Positions 21,358 to 32,506 are shown, counted from the first letter of the stretch. The stretch is DNA of 64,000 bases from Geodermatophilus poikilotrophus (GCF_900111455.1 NZ_FOIE01000009.1:1-64000); one strand, 5' to 3'. The notes: generated by a model from the letters alone, not told the origin. A program made the numbers and translations.

Positions 21358-22706
21358 CCCTGGTCCACCCGGCTGGCCACCCGCGCCGCGACCACGACGG
21401 GGTCGTACACCGGCGAGAACGGCGGCGCGTAGGAGAGGTCCGAGCCGGCGAACTCCTCGGCGGTCAGCCCGGCCCAGACCGCGGTGGCCAGGACGTCGAT
21501 CCGCTTGCCGGCCCCCGGCCCGCCGACGACCTGCGCACCGAGCAGCTGTCCGGAGCCGCTGTCGCTGACCAGCTTCACCGTGACCGGCTCCGCACCCGGG
21601 TAGTAGCCGGCCCGCGTCGTCCCCTCGATGGTCTCGGTCCGGAAGTCGTGGCCGGCGGCCTCGGCCTGCCCGCTGCACAGCCCGGTGCGCCCGATCTCCA
21701 GGTCGCCCACCTTGGTCACCGCGGTGCCGAGGACGCCGGCGAAGCGGGCCGCCCGGCCGCCGATCACCGAGCCGGCCACGCGGCCCTGCTTGTTGGCGTG
21801 CGTGCCGAGGGCCACGTGCACCGCCTCGCCGGTCAGCCGGTGGAAGGTCTGGCTGCAGTCCCCGGCGGCGTAGACGGAGTCGTGCGACCGGCTGCGCTGG
21901 GTGCGGTCGACGTCGATCGCGCCGGTCTCGCCGATGCGCAGACCGGCGGCGCGCGCCAGCTCCACCTCCGGGCCCATGCCCAGCCCGAGGACGACGAGGT
22001 CGCAGTCGTAGCTGCCGACGTCGGTGGTGACCGCCCGCGCCGCGCCGTCGGCACCGGTCTCGACCGCGCGCACCGGCTGGTCGGGCTGCACGCCGATGCC
22101 CATGTCACCGAGCGCCTTGCAGATCCGCTCGCCCATGTCCGCGTCGAGCAGGGACATCGGCAGCGAGTCGGCGAGCACGATGGTCACCTCGAGCCCGCGG
22201 GCCTGCAGCACCTCGGCCATCTCCAGGCCGATGTAGCCGCCGCCGAGGACCACCGCCCGGCGGGCGCCGGCGGCGACCGCGGCGCGGATGCCGGCGCCGT
22301 CGGCCAGCCGGTGCACCCCGTGGACTCCCGGCGCGTCCAGGCCGGGGACGTCCGGGCGCAGCGGTCGTCCGCCGGTGGCCACGACCAGCCGGTCGAAGCC
22401 GAGCGTCTCGCCACCGTCGGTGCGCACGGTGCCGGCGTCCAGGTCGAGTTCCTCGGCGCGGGTGCCGGTGCGGACCTCGATGTCCTGGGCGGCGAACTCC
22501 CGCGGCGTGCGGGCGATGAGCCGGTCGCGGTCCTCGACCAGGTCGCCCACCCAGTAGGGGATGCCGCAGGCGGAGTAGGAGACGTCCGGGCCCTGCTCGA
22601 GGACGGTGATCGCGAGGTCCTCCGCCGGGCGCAGCCGCCGGGCCGCGGTGGCCGCGGACATCCCGGCGGCATCGCCCCCGACGACGACCAGGCGGTCCGC
22701 GCTCAT
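21354..22706 (-). CDS. FAD-dependent pyridine nucleotide-disulfide oxidoreductase (CoA-disulfide reductase / NADH oxidase group)
   Basis: 450 residues. Seen: FAD-binding RLVVVGGDAAGMSAATAARR, redox-active single cysteine in SYSACGIPYWVGDLV, LVVATGGRPLRPDVPG, the NAD(P)H-binding AVVLGGGYIGLEMAEVL, VYAAGDCSQTFHRLTG and a C-terminal dimerisation domain with the ending YAPPFSPVYDPVVVAARVA. The one-cysteine active site places it with CoA-disulfide reductases, NADH oxidases and related enzymes. Overlaps the upstream FAD oxidase and the downstream pentapeptide gene by four bases each, so the three are one translational unit. Physiological acceptor not determined. Confidence 0.87.
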   Translation of the reverse strand: MSADRLVVVGGDAAGMSAATAARRLRPAEDLAITVLEQGPDVSYSACGIPYWVGDLVEDRDRLIARTPREFAAQDIEVRTGTRAEELDLDAGTVRTDGGETLGFDRLVVATGGRPLRPDVPGLDAPGVHGVHRLADGAGIRAAVAAGARRAVVLGGGYIGLEMAEVLQARGLEVTIVLADSLPMSLLDADMGERICKALGDMGIGVQPDQPVRAVETGADGAARAVTTDVGSYDCDLVVLGLGMGPEVELARAAGLRIGETGAIDVDRTQRSRSHDSVYAAGDCSQTFHRLTGEAVHVALGTHANKQGRVAGSVIGGRAARFAGVLGTAVTKVGDLEIGRTGLCSGQAEAAGHDFRTETIEGTTRAGYYPGAEPVTVKLVSDSGSGQLLGAQVVGGPGAGKRIDVLATAVWAGLTAEEFAGSDLSYAPPFSPVYDPVVVAARVASRVDQG

Positions 22707-24118
22707 GCGGTCGCGGACGGCCGCCGGCGCAGCACCTTGCCGGGGTTGAGCAGGCCGGACGGGTCGAGCGCGTCCTTGATCGACCGGTGCACGTCGGCCG
22801 AGACCGGGCCGATCTCGCGCTCGAGCCAGTCGGCCTTGAGCGTGCCGACGCCGTGCTCGCCGGTGATGGTGCCGCCGAGCGAGAGCCCCAGCTCCAGGAT
22901 CGCGTCGAACGCGGCCACGGCCCGCGCCCGCTGGTCGGCGTCGGAGCCGTCGAACACGATCGTGGGGTGCATGTTGCCGTCACCGGCGTGCCCCATGACG
23001 CCGATGACCAGGTCGTACTGCGCGGAGATCGCGTCGCAGCCGTCGATGAAGGTGGCCACCCGCGATCGGGGCACGGCGACGTCGTCGAGCAGCACGTCGC
23101 CCAGTCGCTCCAGCGCCGGCAGCGCCGCCCGGCGGGCGGCGAGCAGCAGATCGCCCTCGGCCGGGTCGGCCGTGGAGTGCACGAGGTCGGCGCCGGCGGC
23201 CTCGCACAGCCGGGTGAGCTCGGCGATCTCGTCGAGGGCGGCCGCTCCCCCGGCGTCGGACCGGGCCACCAGCAGCGCCTGGGCGTCACGGTCGAGGTCG
23301 GCCCGCAGCATGTCGTCGACGGCGCGGATGCAGGTGCGGTCCATCACCTCGAGCATGCTGGGCACCACGCCGCTGGTGACCACCGACTCGACGACCTGCC
23401 CGGTCTGCGCGCTGGTGGCGAAGGTGGCCACCAGGGTCACCGGGTCGGCGGCCGGTGCGGGACGCAGCGCCAGGGTGGCCTCGGTGATGACCCCGAGGGT
23501 GCCCTCCGAGCCGACGAACAGCCGGGTGAGGTCGTAGCCGGCCACGCCCTTGACCGTGCGCCGCCCGGTGCGCAGCACCCGGCCGTCGGCGAGCACGACC
23601 TCCAGGCCCAGCACGTAGTCGGTGGTGACGCCGTACTTCACGCAGCACAGCCCGCCGGAGTTCATCGCCAGGTTGCCGCCGAGGGTGCACCAGTCGTAGC
23701 TGGCCGGGTCCGGCGGGTAGAACAGCCCGGCGGCGCCCACCGCGTCGCGCAGCGCCTTGTTGACCACGCCGGGCTGGACGACGGCCAGCCGGTCGGCCGG
23801 GGAGACCTCGAGGACGGCGTCCATCCGGGTCATCACCATCGTGATCCCGCCGTCGACGGCGTTGCTGGCACCGACCAGCCCGGAGCCGGCGCCGCGCGGC
23901 ACCACCGGGACGCCGTGGCGCGCGGCGATCTGCAGGACGGCGACCACCTCGGCGGTGCTGCGCGGGAACACCACCGCGGCAGGCGTGCCGGCCTCGGCGA
24001 GCACCGCCTGGTCGCGGGCGTAGGACGCCGCGACGTCGGGGTCGGTCAGCACGCTGTCGGGACCCAGGGCATCGGCCAGCTCGGCCACCCACGTCGTCGT
24101 CACGGTGGTCACCGCCAC
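22703..24118 (-). CDS. FAD-binding oxidoreductase, GlcD / D-2-hydroxyacid dehydrogenase type
   Basis: 471-residue flavoprotein of the VAO/PCMH superfamily that oxidises D-lactate, glycolate or another 2-hydroxyacid. Seen: PCMH FAD domain PVVPRGAGSGLVGASNAV, DWCTLGGNLAMNSGGLCCVKYG, VKGVAGYDLTRLFVGSEGTLGVITEATLALRP, and the C-terminal cap with MGHAGDGNMHPTI (metal-site histidines) and TGEHGVGTLK. Paralogue of GlcD at 38931, but without GlcE/GlcF beside it; its electron acceptor may be the reductase that follows. Start GTG at 24116-24118. Confidence 0.87.
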   Translation of the reverse strand: MAVTTVTTTWVAELADALGPDSVLTDPDVAASYARDQAVLAEAGTPAAVVFPRSTAEVVAVLQIAARHGVPVVPRGAGSGLVGASNAVDGGITMVMTRMDAVLEVSPADRLAVVQPGVVNKALRDAVGAAGLFYPPDPASYDWCTLGGNLAMNSGGLCCVKYGVTTDYVLGLEVVLADGRVLRTGRRTVKGVAGYDLTRLFVGSEGTLGVITEATLALRPAPAADPVTLVATFATSAQTGQVVESVVTSGVVPSMLEVMDRTCIRAVDDMLRADLDRDAQALLVARSDAGGAAALDEIAELTRLCEAAGADLVHSTADPAEGDLLLAARRAALPALERLGDVLLDDVAVPRSRVATFIDGCDAISAQYDLVIGVMGHAGDGNMHPTIVFDGSDADQRARAVAAFDAILELGLSLGGTITGEHGVGTLKADWLEREIGPVSADVHRSIKDALDPSGLLNPGKVLRRRPSATA

Positions 24119-24164
24119 ACCGTACGACGGTTCCCTCCGGGGCGAGACCGGCGATCCGCCCCCG

Positions 24165-24226
24165 CCCTCGGCCCCCCTGCCCGGTCCCGCCGCGAGCCTG
24201 CGAGCGGCGGGACCTGGAGGGTCCGC
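24165..24226 (-). repeat. Stop-proximal hairpin element (family 1)
   Basis: Directly after the pyrE stop (minus strand). Holds the cleanest second hairpin of the family: CCCGCCGC and GCGGCGGG arms around the loop TCGCAGGCTC. Confidence 0.7.
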
Positions 24227-24826
24227 CTACAGGCCGAGGTCGGCGAGGGTGAACGCGGCGCGGTACTCCAGGCCCGCCGCCTCCACCGCGGCCCGCCCGC
24301 CCCGGTCCACGACCACCGCCACGGCGACCGGCTCGGCGCCGGCCTCGCGCAGTGCCTCGACGGCGGTCAGCGGGCTGGAGCCGGTGGTGGACACGTCCTC
24401 GACCACGAGGACGGTGCGACCGGCGACGTCGGGCCCCTCGATCCGGCGCTGCAGGCCGTGCGCCTTGCCGGTCTTGCGGACGACGCACGCGTCGAGGAAG
24501 CCCTCTCCCGCGGCCGCCGCGTGCAGCATCGCCGTCGCGACCGGGTCGGCGCCCAGGGTGAGCCCGCCGACGACGTCGTAGCGCAGGTCCCCGGTGAGCT
24601 GGCGCATCACCCGGCCCACCAGCGGCGCTCCCTCGTGGTGCAGCGTCAGCCGGCGCATGTCGATGTACCAGTCGGCCTCCTGCCCCGAGGACAGCGTCAC
24701 CCGCCCGTGGACGACGGCGAGGTCGACGACGAGCTCGAGCAGCCGGTCACGGTCGGGCCGGGCGACCCCTCCCCCGGGTCCCGCTCCGGGGGACGAGGGG
24801 CGGGCAGGGAGGGGGTCCGTTTCCAT
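24227..24826 (-). CDS. pyrE: Orotate phosphoribosyltransferase
   Basis: Pyrimidine enzyme, orotate plus PRPP to OMP. 199 residues from ATG at 24824-24826, with about 25 non-conserved Pro/Gly-rich residues before the core. Seen: GRVTLSSGQEADWYIDMRRLTLH, GGLTLGADPVATAML, VVRKTGKAHGLQRRIEG and the PRPP loop RTVLVVEDVSTTGSSPL. A GGGAGGGGGTCC ribosome-binding site lies 5 bases before the ATG. Solitary gene. Confidence 0.95.
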   Translation of the reverse strand: METDPLPARPSSPGAGPGGGVARPDRDRLLELVVDLAVVHGRVTLSSGQEADWYIDMRRLTLHHEGAPLVGRVMRQLTGDLRYDVVGGLTLGADPVATAMLHAAAAGEGFLDACVVRKTGKAHGLQRRIEGPDVAGRTVLVVEDVSTTGSSPLTAVEALREAGAEPVAVAVVVDRGGRAAVEAAGLEYRAAFTLADLGL

Positions 24827-24865
24827 GCCGCCGACCCTATGGGGACCCTTCTGCACCCCGCCGTG

Positions 24866-24977
24866 AGAGGACCCCGTCCTCCCCACCCTGCGCACGCTCG
24901 GGGTGGGGAGGACGGGGGCCACGGCGAGCCTCTGGACGCGGCCGAGCGGGCCCCTGGGGAGGGCCGCTCCGGCACGC
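24866..24977. repeat. Stop-proximal hairpin element (family 1), longest copy
   Basis: Lies between the pyrE start and the fasciclin stop. Carries GAGGACCCCGTCCTCCCC, CGCACGCTCG, then the inverted GTGGGGAGGACGGGGG, giving a large fold-back. Its far end abuts the stop of the fasciclin gene (minus strand). Confidence 0.65.
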
Positions 24978-25634
24978 TCAGGCGGCCGGGGTGAGCACCT
25001 GGTCGACGAGGTAGACCGTCGCGTTGAGCGTCAGGAGGTTGCCGCAGGTGACCGTCGCGTCGGCCGCACCCAGCAGCGTCTGGTCGGCGCTGACCGTGAA
25101 GGCCTCGCCCTCGCCGTCGATGGTGACCTGGCCGCCGTCGAGGGTGGTGTGCGTGCCGGCCAGCTCGCCGGGGGCCAGCCGGCCGGCGATGACGTGGTGG
25201 GTGACCAGCGCGGTCAGCCGTGGCGTGTCGGCCAGCAGCGGGGCCAGCGTGGCGGGCGGAACGGCGGTGAAGGCCCCGTCGACCGGGGCCAGCACGGTGA
25301 GGTCCTGGGTGGCGTCGAGGGACGCGGCGAGCGTGGCCGCCTGCACGGTGGCCGTCGTGTGGGTCAGCCCCGGGACGGTCGACATCGCGGTCGCGGCCGG
25401 AGCGGCGGCGAGGGCAGCCGGGCTGCCCGGCCCCTCGGGCGGCAGTGCGGCACAGCCGGGACCGAAGGGGCCGGTCGGCGCGGGCGGGGCGGCCTCCGCC
25501 GCGGACGGCGCCGCCGGGGCGGTGCTCGCCGCGGCGGCGTCGTCCGCCGGCTCGCCGGAGCCGCAGCCGGCCAGCGGCAGCGCCAGGGCGGTGGCGGCGG
25601 CGAGCAGGGCGCGGCGGGTCGGGGTGCGCGTCAC
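24978..25634 (-). CDS. Fasciclin (FAS1) domain lipoprotein, copy 1
   Basis: 218-residue exported lipoprotein. N-terminus: basic TRTPTRRALL, hydrophobic stretch and lipobox LAGC at about 21-24, then an Ala/Asp-rich spacer. A single FAS1 domain (about 80-218) has the H1 motif LTVLAPVDGAFTAVPP and H2 motif LVTHHVIAGRLAPGELAG, ending TVYLVDQVLTPAA. It resembles the MPT70/MPT83 group of mycobacteria. GTG start. Paralogue of the next gene, and the pair sits behind a molybdoenzyme. Cell-surface adhesion or redox partner roles are possible; none is shown. Confidence 0.88.
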   Translation of the reverse strand: MTRTPTRRALLAAATALALPLAGCGSGEPADDAAAASTAPAAPSAAEAAPPAPTGPFGPGCAALPPEGPGSPAALAAAPAATAMSTVPGLTHTTATVQAATLAASLDATQDLTVLAPVDGAFTAVPPATLAPLLADTPRLTALVTHHVIAGRLAPGELAGTHTTLDGGQVTIDGEGEAFTVSADQTLLGAADATVTCGNLLTLNATVYLVDQVLTPAA

Positions 25635-25789
25635 GGGGCGGGGCTCCTCGGTCGGGGACGCCCGCCATCATCACCGGCGCGGGGCGGAACAGCCGGTAAC
25701 GGCACGACGACAGTGCGAACTGGCCGAGGGCCGCCGTCCGGTCGGACGACGGCCCGCGGCCGGCTCCCCTCCGGGGTCCCGACGGCCCG

Positions 25790-25864
25790 TCCGGGGCACC
25801 GCCCCGAGCCCGCGGAGGGCGGGGGGACGGGCCTTCGACGAGACGTGGGCGGAAGGGGCCCCTC
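25790..25864 (-). repeat. Stop-proximal GC-rich element (family 1, divergent copy)
   Basis: Follows the second fasciclin stop on the minus strand (GAGAGGGGCCCCTTCCGCCC ...). Shares layout and G/C blocks with the family but fewer identical bases; membership is tentative. Confidence 0.4.
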
Positions 25865-26533
25865 TCAGACGCCGGCCGGCGCGAGCACTTGGTCGACGAT
25901 GTAGACGGTGGCGTTCGCCGTCTGGACGTTGCCGCAGATGACCGAGGCCGGGGTGCCGGTCACGGTCTGGGTGACGGTGAAGTCCTCGCCGGAGCCCTCG
26001 ATGGTGACCTCGTCGCCGTTGAGCGTGGTGTGCGTGCCGGCCAGCTCGTCGGGGGCCAGGCGACCCTCGATGACGTGGTGGGTCAGGATCGCGGTGAGCT
26101 GGGTGTTGTCGGCCAGCACCGCCTGCAGCGCGTCCGGCGGGATGGCCTCGAACGCCGGGTTGGCCGGAGCGATCACGGTGACGTCCTCGGCGGTGTTCAG
26201 GGCGTCGACCAGGTTGGCCTGCATGACGGCCTGCACCAGCGTGGACAGCACCGGGTTGTTGCTGGCCGCGGTGGCCACCGGGTCGTCGGTCATGCCGGTG
26301 AAGCTGCCCTCCCCGTCGGCCGGGACGGCGGTGCAGCCCTCGCCGAACGGCTCGGCGGCGGCCGCGTCGGTGCCCATCTCCGTGCTGGTCTCCGGCGCGG
26401 CCGGGGACGAGCTGCTGGAGCCGGCGCCGGTAGCGGCCTCCGAGGCGGTGTCCTCGGAGCCACAGGCGCTCAGCGTGATGGCGGTGCCGGCGGCGGTGAC
26501 CAGCACGGCGGTGCGGGTGAGGGTGCGCTTCAC
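25865..26533 (-). CDS. Fasciclin (FAS1) domain lipoprotein, copy 2
   Basis: 222-residue lipoprotein from GTG at 26531-26533, with AAGGAG 8 bases upstream. Signal peptide KRTLTRTAVLVTAAGTAITL and lipobox LSAC (about 21-24), a Ser/Ala/Glu-rich spacer, then one FAS1 domain with VTVIAPANPAFEAIPP and LTHHVIEGRLAPDELAGTH, ending VYIVDQVLAPAGV. About half of the FAS1 residues match copy 1 by eye, so the two look like a duplication. The frame continues upstream into the molybdoenzyme gene, but the lipobox fixes this start. Lies 98 bases downstream of that gene, same strand. Confidence 0.9.
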   Translation of the reverse strand: MKRTLTRTAVLVTAAGTAITLSACGSEDTASEAATGAGSSSSSPAAPETSTEMGTDAAAAEPFGEGCTAVPADGEGSFTGMTDDPVATAASNNPVLSTLVQAVMQANLVDALNTAEDVTVIAPANPAFEAIPPDALQAVLADNTQLTAILTHHVIEGRLAPDELAGTHTTLNGDEVTIEGSGEDFTVTQTVTGTPASVICGNVQTANATVYIVDQVLAPAGV

Positions 26534-26631
26534 GGGGATCTCCTTGGTCGTCGTGCGGGGTTCCTGGCCCACGACCCGGGGGGTCGCGGGCCACGCCTGC
26601 GGCCGGCGGCCGAGACGAGCTGTGGGGTGGC

Positions 26632-28299
26632 TCAGGTCGCGTTGACCCGGATGGAGTGCAGTCCGCTGGACCCGGCGGGGAACGGCTCGGCGCGCTCCTC
26701 GGTCTGCACCTCGCCCTCGGCGCTGGTCGCGCGGACGGTGAGCTGGTACGAGCCGGGGGCGAAGTCGTGGGGCAGCACCCACTGCCGCCACAGGTCGGCG
26801 TCCACCTGCGGGGAGAGCTGCGCCGGCAGCCACGGCCCGTCGTCGACCCGGACCTCGACGGCGCCGATGCCGCGGGTCTGCGCCCAGGCCACCCCGGCGA
26901 TCGCACGGCGGCCGGCCGGGAAGCGACGCAGCGGCGCCGGGGTGTCGATGCGGGACGCGATCTTGATCGGCGCCCGGGCGGCCCAGTCGCGCTCGGTCCA
27001 GTAGACGTCGAACGCGTCGTAGGTGGACGCCTCGATCCCGGTCAGCCACTTGCAGGCCGACACGTAGCCGTAGAGGCCCGGGATGATCATCCGCACCGGG
27101 AAGCCGTGCTCCACCGGGAGCGGCTCACCGTTCATGCCGAACGCGAGCATCGCGTCCTTGACCTCGAGCGCCGAGCGCGTGGGCGCGCCGATGGTCATCC
27201 CGTCGACCGAGCGGCAGACCAGCTGGTCGGAGCCGGGCCGGATGCCGTTCTCGCGCAGCAGGGCCCCCAGCGGGATCCCGAGCCAGCGGGCGGTGCCGGC
27301 CAGCCGGCCCCCGACCGTGTTGGACACGCAGGTCAGGGTGGTGTCGCGCTCGATGACGTCGGAGCGGCCGAGCAGGTCGTCGAGCGTGTAGCTGCGCGGG
27401 GCGTCGAACATCCCGGTCAGCGACAGCTCGTAGCCCGCTGGATCGATCTGCGGCACCGTGAGCGCGGTGTCGACCCGGTAGAAGTCGCGGTTGGGCGTGA
27501 ACAGCGGGGTCAGGCCGCCGATCGCCGCGGCGAGGTCGGCGCCGGCCGGCAGGGCCGCGGCCGGGGAGGCCGGGGCCGGGAGGACGAGGCCGGCCCGCGC
27601 CCCACCGACGTCGAAGCGGCGCAGCAGCAGCCGGCCGGCGCCCCCGGTGGCGACGGCGGCGCCGGCGGCGGCAGCGCCGGTCAGGAAGAAGCGGCGGCGG
27701 TCGAGCCCGGGGCCCTTGCGGTCACCGGCGCCGAGGGACGTCCGCAGGCGCTCGGCCGGCGGGACCCCGTCGTCGGGCCGGGTGGTCGCGGCGCCTGCCG
27801 TCGGCCCGGTGAGCGGCGCCAGGAGCGCGAGCAGCGCGACGACCCCCGCCACTGCGCCGGCCAGCGAGGGCAGTGCGTCGAGCGGGCCGCCGGCGGGGCC
27901 GGTTGCGGCCGCAACTGCCCCCACCACGCCGAACAGCGCGATGCCGGCCACCCCGGGCGTCCGGCGGCGCAGCGCCAGGACGCCCAGGACCGCGGCGTAG
28001 ACGGCGATGACGAGCAGCGTGCCGACGACGAGGGCGATCTTGTCGCTCTCGCCGAAGGTCGCGATCGCGAAGGCCTTGACCGGCTCCGGGACCAGGGTGA
28101 TGACCGTGTCGCCGACGGCGACGACCGGTGAGGCCTGCGGACCGACCAGGCCGGCGACGAGCTCGGCTCCGCCCAGCGCGACGCCGGCGGAGAGCAGCCC
28201 GGCTCCGGCGGCGAGCGGACGGCGCCCGGCGCGCGGCCGTCCGCTGCCCTGCCCGTCCGGCCCGGTCGCCGGTGCCGAGGCCTGCTCGATGGTGGTCAC
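26632..28299 (-). CDS. Membrane-anchored sulfite-oxidase-family molybdopterin oxidoreductase
   Basis: 555 residues. The N-terminal 165 residues hold about four membrane helices (roughly 29-53, 88-110, 116-134, 142-163). Then a basic DRRRFFLTGAAAAGAAVATGG segment (about 195-215) looks like a twin-arginine-type signal or a fifth anchor. The catalytic part has TPNRDFYRVDTALTVPQID, the molybdenum cysteine in TLTCVSNTVGG, FPVRMIIPGLYGYVSACKWL and a C-terminal Mo-co dimerisation domain (GVAWAQTRGIGAVEVRVDDGPW). Catalytic domain expected outside the membrane. It shares a strand with two fasciclin lipoproteins; co-expression is likely. Substrate unknown; sulfite is only one option. Confidence 0.88.
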   Translation of the reverse strand: MTTIEQASAPATGPDGQGSGRPRAGRRPLAAGAGLLSAGVALGGAELVAGLVGPQASPVVAVGDTVITLVPEPVKAFAIATFGESDKIALVVGTLLVIAVYAAVLGVLALRRRTPGVAGIALFGVVGAVAAATGPAGGPLDALPSLAGAVAGVVALLALLAPLTGPTAGAATTRPDDGVPPAERLRTSLGAGDRKGPGLDRRRFFLTGAAAAGAAVATGGAGRLLLRRFDVGGARAGLVLPAPASPAAALPAGADLAAAIGGLTPLFTPNRDFYRVDTALTVPQIDPAGYELSLTGMFDAPRSYTLDDLLGRSDVIERDTTLTCVSNTVGGRLAGTARWLGIPLGALLRENGIRPGSDQLVCRSVDGMTIGAPTRSALEVKDAMLAFGMNGEPLPVEHGFPVRMIIPGLYGYVSACKWLTGIEASTYDAFDVYWTERDWAARAPIKIASRIDTPAPLRRFPAGRRAIAGVAWAQTRGIGAVEVRVDDGPWLPAQLSPQVDADLWRQWVLPHDFAPGSYQLTVRATSAEGEVQTEERAEPFPAGSSGLHSIRVNAT

Positions 28300-28364
28300 G
28301 ACTGGGCTTCGCGACCAGCCGCCCTAGGGGTTCACCGTTCCGGTAACAAGTCCGTAACGAGTGG

Positions 28365-29054
28365 TCAGCGCAGTCCGGCCTGCCGGCGGGCGGTCATCGC
28401 CCGGTACCACTCGCTGGACGGCCGCAGCGCCAACGCGACGACCCCGACGATCGTCAGCAGCAACGAGATGACCGACAGCGAGTCGAGGAAGCCGTTGCTG
28501 GCCGTGGCCGTGCCCAGGCCGGCCAGGCCGAACACGGCGCTGAGCCCGCCCAGCACGACGAGCACGATCCGCGCCCAGTTGCGGCCCTTCCAGGCGAACC
28601 AGATGAAGAGGGCCTCGAGGGCGGCCACCAGCAGACCGAGCACCACGGCGACGACCAGGCCGGCCCGGACGACGTCCTCGGTGATCACCGGGTCGTTCGC
28701 CGCGGCCACCCCCTGGGCGACGAGCTCATCGAGGCCGGAGAACTGCACGAGCGAGGCGATGAGGCTCAGGATGAGCGTGGCCATGAAGGCCCCGACGCCG
28801 ACCCGTACCGTCGTCGGCCGCTCCGGCGCCTCCGGGGCGAAGTCGTGCCCGGGCGCCGGCGGCGCGGCGGAGTAGCCGTACTGCGGCTGCCCCTGCCAGC
28901 CCTGCGGCGGGTCCTGCCAGCCCTGCGGCGGGCCCTGCCAGCCCTGCGGCGGCGGCTGCTGCCAGCCCTGCTGGGGCGGCGCCTGCCAGCCCGGCTGCTC
29001 CTGCGGCGGCTGCCACCCCTGCTGGGGGTCCTGGCCACCCTGCCCTGACGTCAT
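28365..29054 (-). CDS. Membrane protein with Trp/Gln/Pro-rich N-terminal repeats
   Basis: 229 residues. The first 60 are a low-complexity tail of GWQxPPQ-like repeats (eight Trp-Gln pairs), probably cytoplasmic. Four hydrophobic segments follow (about 87-108, 128-150, 160-182, 190-207), with a short charged C-terminus ending SSEWYRAMTARRQ. This layout (proline-rich tail plus four-helix DUF-type membrane domain) is common in actinomycetes and not tied to a function. Monocistronic; a 222-bp gap to clpB contains the clpB terminator and no obvious promoter. Confidence 0.75.
   Translation of the reverse strand: MTSGQGGQDPQQGWQPPQEQPGWQAPPQQGWQQPPPQGWQGPPQGWQDPPQGWQGQPQYGYSAAPPAPGHDFAPEAPERPTTVRVGVGAFMATLILSLIASLVQFSGLDELVAQGVAAANDPVITEDVVRAGLVVAVVLGLLVAALEALFIWFAWKGRNWARIVLVVLGGLSAVFGLAGLGTATASNGFLDSLSVISLLLTIVGVVALALRPSSEWYRAMTARRQAGLR
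28892..28954 (-). repeat. Tandem 21-bp coding repeat (three units)
   Basis: Three near-identical 21-base units (28892-28912, 28913-28933, 28934-28954), each encoding a GWQxPPQ-like heptapeptide, differing at one or two bases. Imperfect further units lie on the N-terminal side. Likely length-variable between strains. Confidence 0.85.
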
Positions 29055-29229
29055 CGCCTACTCCCTGCTCGCGGTCGAGTCCCTGCCGTGATGATCACCC
29101 ACCCTGCCGACACCGGCCAGGGCCGGAAGGCGATCGAGACCCGATTGGAGTGGTCCGCGGCCAGCCGGCAGTCGTGGTCGAGGCTCCGCGCGTGTCGGCG
29201 ACGACTGCTCACCCGACCGGAACGCACGA

Positions 29230-29263
29230 GGGCCTGCCGCCCCGGGGGTGGGACGGCAGGCCC
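29230..29263 (-). terminator. clpB terminator hairpin
   Basis: 10-bp perfect arms (GGGCCTGCCG at 29230-29239, CGGCAGGCCC at 29254-29263), 13 bases beyond the clpB stop on the minus strand. Confidence 0.7.
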
Positions 29264-29276
29264 CCGCCGCCTCGCG

Positions 29277-31862
<2,586 letters not shown>

Positions 31863-31938
31863 GGTCTGTGGGGACGGTCCTCTCGGGTGGGGCCGGGCAC
31901 GCCGGCCGACTGGTGTCGAGTGGTCCAACGACCGCAGG

Positions 31939-31959
31939 GTTGAGTCTGTTCCGCTCAAC
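31939..31959. promoter_or_regulatory. HAIR-type HspR operator upstream of clpB
   Basis: GTTGAG and CTCAAC arms around a 9-base spacer. On the minus strand it reads GTTGAGC-N7-ACTCAAC against the HAIR consensus CTTGAGT-N7-ACTCAAG. hspR is encoded at 45867-46325. Confidence 0.8.
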
Positions 31960-32062
31960 CTCTCCGCGTCCGCGCCGTGCAGGACGCGACCTGGCCACCA
32001 GTGTGGGGTATGTCGAGGGCCAACCCCCGGTACCGCGGGGGCCGGGGGCCTAGGATCGGGGG

Positions 32063-32506
32063 ATGACGCGTCTCCCGGCTCCGAGCGCGGTCCTCGAGGA
32101 CCAGCTGTGCTTCGCGCTCTACGCCGCCTCCCGGGCGATGACCGCGCGCTACCGCCCGCTGCTCGACGCCATCGGACTCACCTATCCGCAGTACCTCGTG
32201 ATGATGCTGCTGTGGGAGGAGGACAACCAGACCGTCGGTCAACTGGGCGCCCGCCTCTCGCTGGACAGCGGCACGCTGTCCCCGCTGCTCAAGCGGCTCA
32301 CCACCGCGGGCCTGGTCACCCGCCACCGCCGGGTGGAGGACGAGCGCTCGGTCGCCATCGCGCTGACCGACGCCGGCCGGGAGCTGCGGGACAAGGCCGA
32401 CGCCATCTCCGGCGAGATCATCTGCGCGCTCGACCTCGACCGCGCCGAGTTCGCCGACCTCAAGGCCAAGCTCAACCTGATCACCGAGCGGGTCACCAGC
32501 AACTGA
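32063..32506 (+). CDS. ohrR: MarR/OhrR-family redox-sensing repressor
   Basis: 147-residue winged-helix regulator that normally senses organic hydroperoxides. Seen: [20 protein letters not shown] with the reactive cysteine of OhrR proteins near residue 16, [23 protein letters not shown], the recognition helix [19 protein letters not shown] and wing [15 protein letters not shown] second cysteine is present in [14 protein letters not shown] after a GGGG tract. It is divergent from clpB and lies 71 bases ahead of osmC, its likely target. Confidence 0.9.
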   Translation: MTRLPAPSAVLEDQLCFALYAASRAMTARYRPLLDAIGLTYPQYLVMMLLWEEDNQTVGQLGARLSLDSGTLSPLLKRLTTAGLVTRHRRVEDERSVAIALTDAGRELRDKADAISGEIICALDLDRAEFADLKAKLNLITERVTSN

